5,014 bases of DNA from Actinomycetes bacterium (GTDB lineage Bacteria; Actinomycetota; Actinomycetes; Streptosporangiales; Streptosporangiaceae): assembly GCA_025964635.1 (NCBI GenBank), contig JAOPYP010000603.1, forward strand, positions 1 to 5,014. Reading direction: 5' to 3'. Under the pieces are notes generated by a model. It was not told where the DNA came from, ran no database searches, and was given only the letters and a program-made list of their open reading frames with translations. The translations under genes and the position numbers were made by a program. Positions 1-5,014 of the stretch are shown here, in pieces. The stretch's first letter is position 1. Each line of letters starts with the position of its first letter.

Positions 1-758
1 GTCATGAGCATGTCGCCGCGGCCGGTGACCCCGATGTGTGAGGTGCCCGGCAGGACGGCGAGCCGGCTGGGCGGCATGGGCGCCAGGTCGCCCAGCACTC
101 CTCCTCCGAGCAGCCGGAACATCGCGACCGCATGCTCGGGTGTGACGATGTCGCTGTCGCCGATGATCAGCAGGATGGGGACGCTGATTGCGGAGACGGC
201 CTGCTGGGTGATCTCGGGCAGTTCCATCGCCTGGACCTTGGCCAGCAGTCCCGGCCAGTTTCCCGGGTCGGGGGCCAGCGCCCGGTATTCCTGCTCGAAG
301 GGAATCTGCAGGTCGCGTCCGGCCGCCTCGGCGGACTCCCCGGTTTCTGGCCCGCCGAACATGGCAGGGTGGAGGCCGCTCTTGTCGTAAGTCACCGACG
401 CGAGCACGGCCTTGCGGACCACGCCGGGATGGGTGGTGATGATGTTCAGCACGATGCCCGCGCCGAGGCTGTAGCCGAACAGGTCGGCCTGGCCGATGCC
501 CAGGCTGGCCAGCAGGGCCAGGGTGTCACCGGCCATCGCCTGGACCGACATGGGCCGGTCGATGTCGGCGGTCCGGCCATGTCCTTGCTGCTCCACGGTG
601 ATGACCTGCCGGGTTTGGGCCAGCCGGTCCGGCAGGGTCCCGAATGAGGTGCCGGTCGCGGAGATCGCGCCGTGCAGCAGCACCACCGGGACCTGCGCCG
701 GATCTGATGTTCCGCGGATCTCGTAGAACATCTTCAGGCCGTTGATGTCGGCGTACAC
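1..758 (-). CDS. alpha/beta-fold hydrolase, C-terminus cut by window edge
   Basis: Probable serine hydrolase of the alpha/beta-hydrolase superfamily, cleaving an ester or similar bond of an unknown small substrate, presumably in the cytoplasm because no signal peptide is visible. Translation from GTG at 758 gives 252 codons before the window edge. It shows the oxyanion-loop HG (VVLLHGAIS, residue 29-30), a DRPMS segment near residue 76, the nucleophile elbow GYSLGAG with Ser97, the acid segment LLIIGDSDIVTPEH with Asp203 as likely catalytic acid, and LPGTSHIG with His241. The triad is therefore complete and only the last 10-30 residues of a typical 260-290 residue protein are missing. GTG is chosen because AGGAGGGG lies 6 nt upstream and the family's beta-strand 1 begins at once (YADINGLKMFYEIRG). 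It follows the SRPBCC gene by 12 nt in the same operon. The family is clear; the substrate (esterase, lactonase, epoxide or C-C hydrolase) is not. Confidence 0.93.
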   Translation of the reverse strand, partial: MYADINGLKMFYEIRGTSDPAQVPVVLLHGAISATGTSFGTLPDRLAQTRQVITVEQQGHGRTADIDRPMSVQAMAGDTLALLASLGIGQADLFGYSLGAGIVLNIITTHPGVVRKAVLASVTYDKSGLHPAMFGGPETGESAEAAGRDLQIPFEQEYRALAPDPGNWPGLLAKVQAMELPEITQQAVSAISVPILLIIGDSDIVTPEHAVAMFRLLGGGVLGDLAPMPPSRLAVLPGTSHIGVTGRGDMLM

Positions 759-764
759 GGCCTG

Positions 765-772
765 CCCCTCCT
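765..772 (-). promoter_or_regulatory. ribosome binding site of the hydrolase, overlapping upstream stop
   Basis: On the minus strand AGGAGGGG precedes the GTG start by 6 nt. Its first two bases are the last two bases of the TAG stop codon of the upstream SRPBCC gene. This strong site fixes the GTG start of the hydrolase and places reinitiation exactly where ribosomes terminate, which favours coupled translation. Confidence 0.8.
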
Positions 773-1169
773 AGGCGGTCTCGGCCAGGACCGTGGAGAC
801 CCGGCCGAGGACCTCATCGACACTGTTGGTGACCATGGAGTGCATGGACTCATCGACGTCGAAGGTGTAGGCGATCTGCGTGCTGTCGTCCGGGGTGGAA
901 GTCAGCGTGATCGCGGTGACCGCATCGCCGGGGACCGTCATCACCAGGCGGCCTGGCTCGGACACCTCGTCGTAACGGCCGGTCAGCGGGATCTCCTCAC
1001 CCGTCGAGGAGACAACGGTCGCCTGCCAGGACCCTCCGGTCCGCACGTCCAGCACCGCCGTCCCTGGCTTGGCGGGCAGCCAGCCTTCGAAGTGGCTGGG
1101 CTGGGTGAGGACCTGCCAGACCTTCCCGCGCGGGCCCTTCAGGGTACGGGTGACGGTGAAATCGCTCAT
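771..1169 (-). CDS. SRPBCC family protein, AHSA1-like
   Basis: A 132-residue START/Bet v1-like (SRPBCC) protein of the AHSA1 (Activator of Hsp90 ATPase homolog 1-like) type. Members form a helix-grip fold with a deep hydrophobic pocket. Bacterial stand-alone copies are mostly of unknown ligand, and the name does not imply Hsp90 activation. Seen in the sequence: the N-terminal strand with conserved R8, the first helix ending in VWQVLTQP, the FEGWLP segment (27-32), the D41-R43 and GGSW (45-48) motif typical of AHSA1 proteins, GRYDEV (64-69) followed by PGRLVMTV (72-79), paired strands TAITLTST and TQIAYTFDV, and a C-terminal helix from about residue 110. The length is normal for a single-domain member. 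AAGGA lies 5 nt before the ATG. It is the first gene of the leftward unit, and the hydrolase follows directly. Such proteins often sit beside an ArsR-type regulator, but none is visible here. Confidence 0.92.
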   Translation of the reverse strand: MSDFTVTRTLKGPRGKVWQVLTQPSHFEGWLPAKPGTAVLDVRTGGSWQATVVSSTGEEIPLTGRYDEVSEPGRLVMTVPGDAVTAITLTSTPDDSTQIAYTFDVDESMHSMVTNSVDEVLGRVSTVLAETA

Positions 1170-1174
1170 CGGGA

Positions 1175-1179
1175 TCCTT
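1175..1179 (-). promoter_or_regulatory. ribosome binding site of the SRPBCC gene
   Basis: On the minus strand AAGGA lies 5 nt before the ATG at 1169. It supports this start over any longer reading into the intergenic region. Confidence 0.6.
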
Positions 1180-1232
1180 CGTGTCGTTGGCTTTGCTGAG
1201 CCACGCCCCAGCTCGGGGCGCAGGAGCTACCG

Positions 1233-1261
1233 GTCAGGGATGCATGTCGACCCTGACAGGG
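1233..1261. repeat. inverted repeat cluster of CAGGG/CCCTG half-sites
   Basis: GTCAGGG (1233-1239) and CCCTGAC (1251-1257) form perfect 7-bp inverted arms around an 11-nt spacer. The second arm also belongs to an 11-bp palindrome CCCTG-A-CAGGG (1251-1261). Three half-sites within 29 bp suggest a protein-binding site. Alternatively, the region could form a hairpin in the 5' leader of the leftward transcript, as it lies 64-92 nt upstream of the SRPBCC start. There is no T-tract on either side, so it is not a convincing intrinsic terminator. Confidence 0.5.
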
Positions 1262-1265
1262 ATCG

Positions 1266-1308
1266 GTCCTGTTGATAAGGACCAGTCCGGTGGATAAATC
1301 TAGGACCA
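1266..1308. repeat. two abutting imperfect direct repeats, candidate operator
   Basis: Copy one is GTCCTGTTGATAAGGACCA (1266-1284). Copy two starts at the very next base, runs 1285-1308, and has the same pattern GTCC.GT.GATAA then GGACCA with five extra bases (ATCTA) inserted before GGACCA. Within each copy GTCC and GGAC are inverted arms, so each unit is itself a dyad. The placement 97-139 nt upstream of the SRPBCC start, overlapping the candidate leftward -10 box, fits an operator for a dimeric repressor. The regulator is not in the window and I do not recognise the motif. Confidence 0.55.
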
Positions 1309-1323
1309 ATTCTGCGGTGTCAG
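1297..1323 (-). promoter_or_regulatory. candidate leftward promoter for the SRPBCC-hydrolase unit
   Basis: On the minus strand CTGACA (1323-1318) is followed after 15 nt by TAGATT (1302-1297), resembling actinobacterial housekeeping -35 and -10 boxes. The spacer is shorter than the usual 17-18 nt, so the call is weak. The -10 box consists largely of the extra bases that distinguish the second tandem repeat copy, so a protein bound to the repeat would block it. Transcription would start near 1290 and leave a leader of about 120 nt. Confidence 0.3.
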
Positions 1324-1636
1324 TCAGTTGCCGTCTGCGGCTGGACACCACTTCCTGACGGTGAGCACCCGCGTCCGCCTTGACCGCGCGCAGCCCGGCC
1401 CGGCCCGGTCCGGGTGCCTCCTCGCTCCGGCGACTCGGGGCACGGTAACTTTGACAAACAAGGGATTCCGGTCTTTTGGCCCGGTCACCCTGAAGACGAA
1501 TTCGGCCCGATTTCCCTGGCGCAGAGTAGAAAGCCGTGAGAATGCGCTGGGCCGGTGAATTCCCTGGCCAACCACTGCCGATGCGATTACACTTCGGGGC
1601 GAGTCCACTCCTGCTTGGCGTGGACTGGCTTGTCCC

Positions 1637-1643
1637 GGGGGGG
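1637..1643 (+). promoter_or_regulatory. G-run acting as ribosome binding site for the 1648 gene
   Basis: Seven consecutive G residues end 4 nt before the ATG at 1648, the best purine-rich match to the anti-Shine-Dalgarno sequence near this start. It is less specific than GGAGG. It helps choose ATG 1648 over the in-frame GTG at 1555, which has no comparable site. Being a homopolymer, it is also a spot where indels are likely. Confidence 0.45.
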
Positions 1644-1647
1644 TGGC

Positions 1648-2352
1648 ATGCCGGTGGCGCGACGAAGAGCCAGCGGCCTCGGTGCCCGTGCGGTGGCCGA
1701 GGCCTTCGGCCAGCCCCGCGCCGGCGACCCGGCCCATGATGCCGAATGCCAGAGACTGCTGGCCCAGCTGCGCAAGCAGTGCCCAGAACTGTTCCCGGCT
1801 CAGCCCCTGCCGCCAGGAAAGGCCGGACCGCCGCTGCCGGTGAGCAGCACCGACCTGCTGGCCCTCGCCCGCGCGGCCATCCGGGCCGCCAGCGGGCTGC
1901 CCCCGGCCCCGGCGGCCGGAGGTCCCCCGGTCGGCGGCGTCACCTGGGTGGACGGCGATCGCGAACTCTACGTGGCGGTCGACCAGGTCGACGTCAAGCT
2001 CGCGCCGGGTGCCATCTCGGTGACGATCCCGGTCCGCTGCGACCAGGCTGGCGCGGCCGAGGCGGACGTCAGCTTCGCGATCGGGCTGCCGGACCGGCCG
2101 CTGGGCCTGGTCGCGGCGGCCGAGGACCGGCCGCGCGGGCCCGCCGCCGTCATCGACGTCTGGGGTGACGCGCTGATCGCGCTGGCCTGGCAGTGCCTGC
2201 TCGACGTCGCATCCGGCGTCAGCGCCGCGAGCGGGTCAGACACCGCCGGGACCCCGTTAATCGCCTCAGCCCTGCACAGCGACGGGAAGACGCTGTCGGT
2301 CACGCCGCAGGCCCGGTTCGCCTTCGACGGCAGCAGTCTGAGTACGGCATGA
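1648..2352 (+). CDS. hypothetical protein, first gene of two-gene unit
   Basis: A 234-residue protein of a family I do not recognise. The basic N-terminus (MPVARRRASG) has no hydrophobic core, so it is not a secretion signal, and there is no membrane segment; a cytoplasmic location is inferred. Visible parts are a helix with ECQRLLAQLRKQCPELF (33-49), a second helix STDLLALARAAIRAASG (67-83), a Pro/Gly linker (84-97), and beta-strands LYVAVDQVDVKL (107-118) and ISVTIPVRC (123-131). A hydrophobic segment VIDVWGDALIALAWQCLLDV follows, then a C-terminal tail ending FAFDGSSLSTA. The reading frame stays open upstream to GTG 1555. Codons 1555-1647 lack the strong G/C third-position bias and give an unlikely Cys/His-rich peptide, so ATG 1648 is preferred. 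Its TGA overlaps the ATG of the next gene (ATGA), implying a joint operon and probably a joint function. The helix-then-strand order loosely resembles the modules of the next protein, but I see no clear homology. Confidence 0.8.
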   Translation: MPVARRRASGLGARAVAEAFGQPRAGDPAHDAECQRLLAQLRKQCPELFPAQPLPPGKAGPPLPVSSTDLLALARAAIRAASGLPPAPAAGGPPVGGVTWVDGDRELYVAVDQVDVKLAPGAISVTIPVRCDQAGAAEADVSFAIGLPDRPLGLVAAAEDRPRGPAAVIDVWGDALIALAWQCLLDVASGVSAASGSDTAGTPLIASALHSDGKTLSVTPQARFAFDGSSLSTA

Positions 2353-5014
2353 GCCTCGGCGCTGCCGACCTGGGCAGCCTCGCCGACCTGGCCGCCGGGC
2401 TCGGGCTGCTCGATCCGCACGGCCAGCCCGACAGCAGCTGGTTCTCGGAGCCGGCGAGCCGGCTGAAATCCTGCATCTCCAATCCGGCCCAGCGCGCCGG
2501 GCTGCTGCGGTTCGTCGACGAGGTGATCGGCGGCGACAGCGCGACGACCGACGACCGCGGCCGCACCTGGCTGCCCGTGATCCAGCACGACCAGCCCCGG
2601 GTGGCGGTCTACGTCGTGGTCGATGCGGCGCCCGACGGCTGGGTCGTCCTCGGCGTGGGGGCGACGCTCGCCACGGCCGCCGGCCCCACACCAGCCGCCG
2701 ACTTGCGCGTTCACGTCCCCGTCGTCGCGATCACCAAGGATGGGCACAGCCGGCCGGACGGTCCGTTGTTGCCGGGAACACCCGACGGGCTCGTCGAGAT
2801 CTCGGTGCAGCTGACGTTCGCGACGCCGGCGCCCGGCGAGCCCGGCCTGCAGGGCGTGAGCCTGACCGCCGTCGTGCCGACCGCCGCCGGGCCGGGCGCG
2901 GCGATCAGCCTTGCGCTGCGCGGGCTCCAGCTCCCTGGAGCGGGGGCGCCGCAGGACCTGGCGCTCGACCTCAGCCACCCCGGGCAGCTCGCCACCAGCG
3001 CCCGCGACCTGCTGCTGGAGCTGGCCCGGCGGGAAGCGGAGAACGCGGGCCCGGTGGCCGGGCTGGCCGCGATGCTCGGACTGACCGGCGCCGTGCCGCC
3101 GCTGCCCTTTGACCAGTTCAGCCCGCACGCGATCGCCGCCTGGCTGGAAGGAGTGGTCGCCAGCGACCCGGCCCGCGCGGCCTTCCTCGCCGGCCTGGCC
3201 GATCTGCTGGGGACCGGAGCCGTCGACCCGGTGACCGGGGAGGTCACGCTGAGGCTCGGTGTCGCCGACGTGAGCCTGGGCCTCCGCAGCGCACCCGGCC
3301 CGGCCGGGCACCCGCTGGTGTCCCTGGTCGCGGAGCTGACCGTGGCGGCGACCGATGCCGACCTGCACGCCGAGGCCGAGCTGGCCCGGCTCGACCTGGG
3401 GACCGGCAGCGTGCTGGCCGTGCCCACGCTGGAGGTCGCGGCCCGGGCCGGCCAGCGGGGGACCTCCGGCGCGCCGCTCATCGCCACCGGCGACGTGACC
3501 GTCGCGGGGGTACGCGTGGGCTTCGCCCTGGACCAGGGGCGCCACCCCGCGTTCGTCCTCGCCGCGGACACCGTGCAGATTCTCGGCCACCAGTACGCCA
3601 CCCTCGACCTGTCCACCCCGGATGCGATCGCCGCAACCGTCACCCAGGCGCTGGACGGTGTGCTCGCGGACATGCTGAGCCGCCTGGCCGGTACTCTCGG
3701 CGACGCGGTCGGGCTGCTGATCGGTGTCCGCGCCCCGCCGTCCGCGCCGACGCTCACCTCCCTGGACCTGGCCGGATTCCTCCGCGACCCGCTCGGCGCA
3801 CTGGCGACGTACTGGACAGCCCTCATCGCGTCCCCGGCCGGGATGAGGGACGTGCTCGGCCTGCTCCGCGACCTGCTCGCCGACGCCACAGCGAGCTCGA
3901 CCGCGATCGCCGGCACCGGCACGGCCGCCGATCCGTGGATCGTTCCTGTCGTCGGGCCGCTGAACCTGCTCGCCTGGCGTCCGGACGGCGCGGCGGGACA
4001 GCTCACCGCGGCCCTGTCGGCCGGCTACGCCGTCGCGACGCTGGGACAGGGCTGCACCAAGGTCGGGACGACCTTCACCGTCACCCTGGCCCACCTGGAC
4101 CTTGCGGCCGGGCATGCGAGCCTGCTGCCCGGCGCGCGGGCGGCGCTGACGCTGACCGCGAGCGACGGCGGACCGATCGCACTGGACCTCGGGGGTGTGC
4201 TGCTCGAAGCGGCGAGCATCGGGCTCCAGGTCGCCTGGGCCGCCGGCACCGGACCCGGTTCCGGCCTGCACGCCGGCTTCGCCGCGCCCGGCCTCGCGCT
4301 GGACATCGACGGGACGACGGTACCGCTGCCGGTGCCGCAGGCCGCCTCCGACGGAACTGTGACGATGCCCGCGGAGGCCTGGACCTCACTAGAGGCCGCC
4401 CTCTCCCTGCTGGCCGCACGCTCACCGGCCTGGTGGCTGGCGAGCGTGGCCGAGCTGATGGGCTGGGGACCGGCCGCGACCGGCCCGTACCTGGCCCTGG
4501 CTGACCTGGTGGCCGACCCCGAGGCGGCGCTGCTCGGCTGGGCGCGCGGCCTGGCCGCCCCGGACGGCGGCGCCACACCGCACGCCATCGTGTCGCTGCT
4601 GGCCCGGTTCGCCGGCGGGCGGCACGGTGACTACGGGGCATATGCCGGGTCAGGCACGCCGGCCGACCCGTTCGTCGTCCCTCTCACGGGCACCGATCCG
4701 CTGGCCGCCCCCGCCCTGACCCTGTGGTGGGCGCCGTACGGGCCCTGGCCGGTGCCGGTCAGCAGCGCACCGGACGTGCTGCAGTCCTGGCGCCCCGGTC
4801 AGCCCGGGCTGTCCCCGGTCGCCCTGGGCGCCGCGCTCGCCAGCGAGGCGGCGGCCGATCCCGGTCTCGCCGACCTGCTCGCCGGGCGTCCCGAGCAGAC
4901 CGCGGGGCTGGCGGCGCTGGCCGCCCGGCTGACCGGCAGTGACGGCCTGGTCGTCCCGCCGGCCACGGCGCCTGCCGGCATCACCGTCACGGCCGTGCCG
5001 GCGACGGCGGCCGG
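2349..5014 (+). CDS. very large modular hypothetical protein, C-terminus beyond window
   Basis: The frame is open from ATG 2349 to the window edge: 888 codons, no stop, consistent G/C third positions. It starts inside the stop codon of the preceding gene (ATGA) with no clear ribosome binding site, so translational coupling is likely. I do not recognise the family. There is no signal peptide, membrane span, Walker motif or GxSxG nucleophile elbow in the visible part. The protein alternates beta-rich segments (about 80-205, 296-421, 534-660) with helical segments. The helical segments carry an aligned Trp at 31, 265, 489 and 731, and two of them open with LDLS(H/T)P (206 and 419). Copies three and four close with AGTGTAADPWIVP (521-533) and AGSGTPADPFVVP (766-778). 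A further helical stretch (about 815-865) ends in a Pro/Ala-rich segment, so more modules or a different C-terminal domain may follow. The regular alternation suggests a scaffold-like or elongated repeat protein; this is inference only. Confidence 0.88.
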   Translation, partial: MSLGAADLGSLADLAAGLGLLDPHGQPDSSWFSEPASRLKSCISNPAQRAGLLRFVDEVIGGDSATTDDRGRTWLPVIQHDQPRVAVYVVVDAAPDGWVVLGVGATLATAAGPTPAADLRVHVPVVAITKDGHSRPDGPLLPGTPDGLVEISVQLTFATPAPGEPGLQGVSLTAVVPTAAGPGAAISLALRGLQLPGAGAPQDLALDLSHPGQLATSARDLLLELARREAENAGPVAGLAAMLGLTGAVPPLPFDQFSPHAIAAWLEGVVASDPARAAFLAGLADLLGTGAVDPVTGEVTLRLGVADVSLGLRSAPGPAGHPLVSLVAELTVAATDADLHAEAELARLDLGTGSVLAVPTLEVAARAGQRGTSGAPLIATGDVTVAGVRVGFALDQGRHPAFVLAADTVQILGHQYATLDLSTPDAIAATVTQALDGVLADMLSRLAGTLGDAVGLLIGVRAPPSAPTLTSLDLAGFLRDPLGALATYWTALIASPAGMRDVLGLLRDLLADATASSTAIAGTGTAADPWIVPVVGPLNLLAWRPDGAAGQLTAALSAGYAVATLGQGCTKVGTTFTVTLAHLDLAAGHASLLPGARAALTLTASDGGPIALDLGGVLLEAASIGLQVAWAAGTGPGSGLHAGFAAPGLALDIDGTTVPLPVPQAASDGTVTMPAEAWTSLEAALSLLAARSPAWWLASVAELMGWGPAATGPYLALADLVADPEAALLGWARGLAAPDGGATPHAIVSLLARFAGGRHGDYGAYAGSGTPADPFVVPLTGTDPLAAPALTLWWAPYGPWPVPVSSAPDVLQSWRPGQPGLSPVALGAALASEAAADPGLADLLAGRPEQTAGLAALAARLTGSDGLVVPPATAPAGITVTAVPATAA
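2964..4685 (+). repeat. internal protein repeats: three clear helical modules
   Basis: Within the large gene three segments align by eye. The first is residues 206-299: LDLSHP, W265, ASDPARAAFLAGLADLLG, then GTGAVDP. The second is residues 419-534: LDLSTP, LAGFLRDPLGAL, W489, IASPAGMRDVLGLLRDLLA, then AGTGTAADPW. The third is residues 670-779: MPAEAW, LADLVADPEAAL, W731, GLAAP, then AGSGTPADPF. A fourth, more diverged copy lies at the N-terminus (W31, ISNPAQRAGLLRFVDEVIGG, then TWLPV). Spacing between the tryptophans is 234, 224 and 242 residues. Divergence at the protein level indicates old duplications rather than recent tandem DNA copies. Confidence 0.7.

Larger units (their letters stand above)
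1170..1647. other. divergent intergenic control region
   Basis: This 478-bp stretch lies between the leftward SRPBCC-hydrolase unit and the rightward two-gene unit. Short open frames cross it, but they encode low-complexity or Arg/Ser/Gly-rich peptides without domain features, so I see no gene here. The half near the leftward genes (about 1230-1330) is locally AT-richer and holds the inverted and tandem repeats annotated separately. The half near the rightward genes contains a perfect TTGACA (1451-1456) without a convincing -10 box at 16-18 nt, a TACACT (1588-1593) without a good -35, and a 9-bp direct repeat TTCCCTGGC (1512-1520 and 1560-1568). The rightward promoter is therefore probably here but cannot be placed confidently. 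Confidence 0.6.

Noticed and set aside
132..647. Plus-strand open frame opposite the hydrolase
   Set aside because: The minus strand encodes a hydrolase with a complete catalytic triad here; the plus-strand peptide is a Gly/Gln/Asp-rich shadow.
1166..1351. Short minus-strand frame of 61 codons overlapping the SRPBCC start
   Set aside because: It runs through the repeats and candidate promoter, lacks a ribosome binding site and gives a featureless peptide.
1391..1413. GC-rich CCCGG/CCGGG repeats resembling a terminator stem
   Set aside because: No T-tract on either side and no gene ends nearby; the repetition is expected from base composition.
1451..1480. Perfect TTGACA as a rightward -35 box
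   Set aside because: At the normal 16-18 nt spacing the bases are CTTTTG, TTTTGG or TTTGGC, none resembling a -10 box, so it is not annotated as a promoter.
1555..1647. Extended N-terminus of the 1648 gene from GTG 1555
   Set aside because: No ribosome binding site, poor third-position G/C bias and an implausible Cys/His-rich peptide; ATG 1648 fits better.
1324..1737. Minus-strand frame of 137 codons across the intergenic region and the start of the 1648 gene
   Set aside because: Arg/Gly/Ser-rich without domain features, and it overlaps the better-supported plus-strand gene.
2711..4006. Second antisense open frame of 431 codons
   Set aside because: Ser/Ala/Arg-rich shadow of the large rightward gene, with no recognisable motif and incompatible with the codon bias of the plus strand.
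1968..4271. Open frame of 767 codons on the minus strand, opposite the two rightward genes
   Set aside because: Its translation is Arg/Gly/Gln-rich and low in complexity with no domain features. The plus-strand frame has the expected G/C third-position bias and coherent helix/strand patterns across the same bases. Long antisense open frames are common in very GC-rich genes.

Overview
The window is very GC-rich, and its coding frames end almost every codon in G or C. This points to a high-GC actinomycete (Streptomyces, Frankia or Actinospica type); the genus cannot be fixed from the sequence. No rRNA, tRNA, CRISPR array, transposase or phage gene is visible.

Left part (1-1169, minus strand): a two-gene unit reading leftwards. 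It encodes an AHSA1-type SRPBCC protein (771-1169), then an alpha/beta-fold hydrolase (1-758) whose C-terminal end lies outside the window. The hydrolase ribosome binding site overlaps the stop codon of the SRPBCC gene, so the two are almost certainly cotranscribed and probably translationally coupled. Both families bind or cleave small hydrophobic molecules, but no substrate can be read from the sequence.

Middle (1170-1647): a 478-bp divergent intergenic region of lower coding quality. It carries two abutting copies of an imperfect repeat (GTCC..GT.GATAA..GGACCA, 1266-1308), a cluster of CAGGG/CCCTG inverted half-sites (1233-1261) and a weak leftward promoter candidate. It probably holds the control region for both directions.

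Right part (1648-5014, plus strand): two rightward genes overlapping by ATGA. The first encodes a 234-residue protein of unrecognised family. The second is open from 2349 to the window edge (888 codons, no stop) and encodes a very large protein, also of unrecognised family. Its sequence alternates predicted beta-rich segments with helical segments. The helical segment is repeated at least four times, roughly every 225-245 residues, and the later copies end in a recognisable AG(T/S)GT(A/P)ADP(W/F)(I/V)VP motif. Neither product shows a signal peptide or membrane segment. This gene pair is the least explained part of the window.
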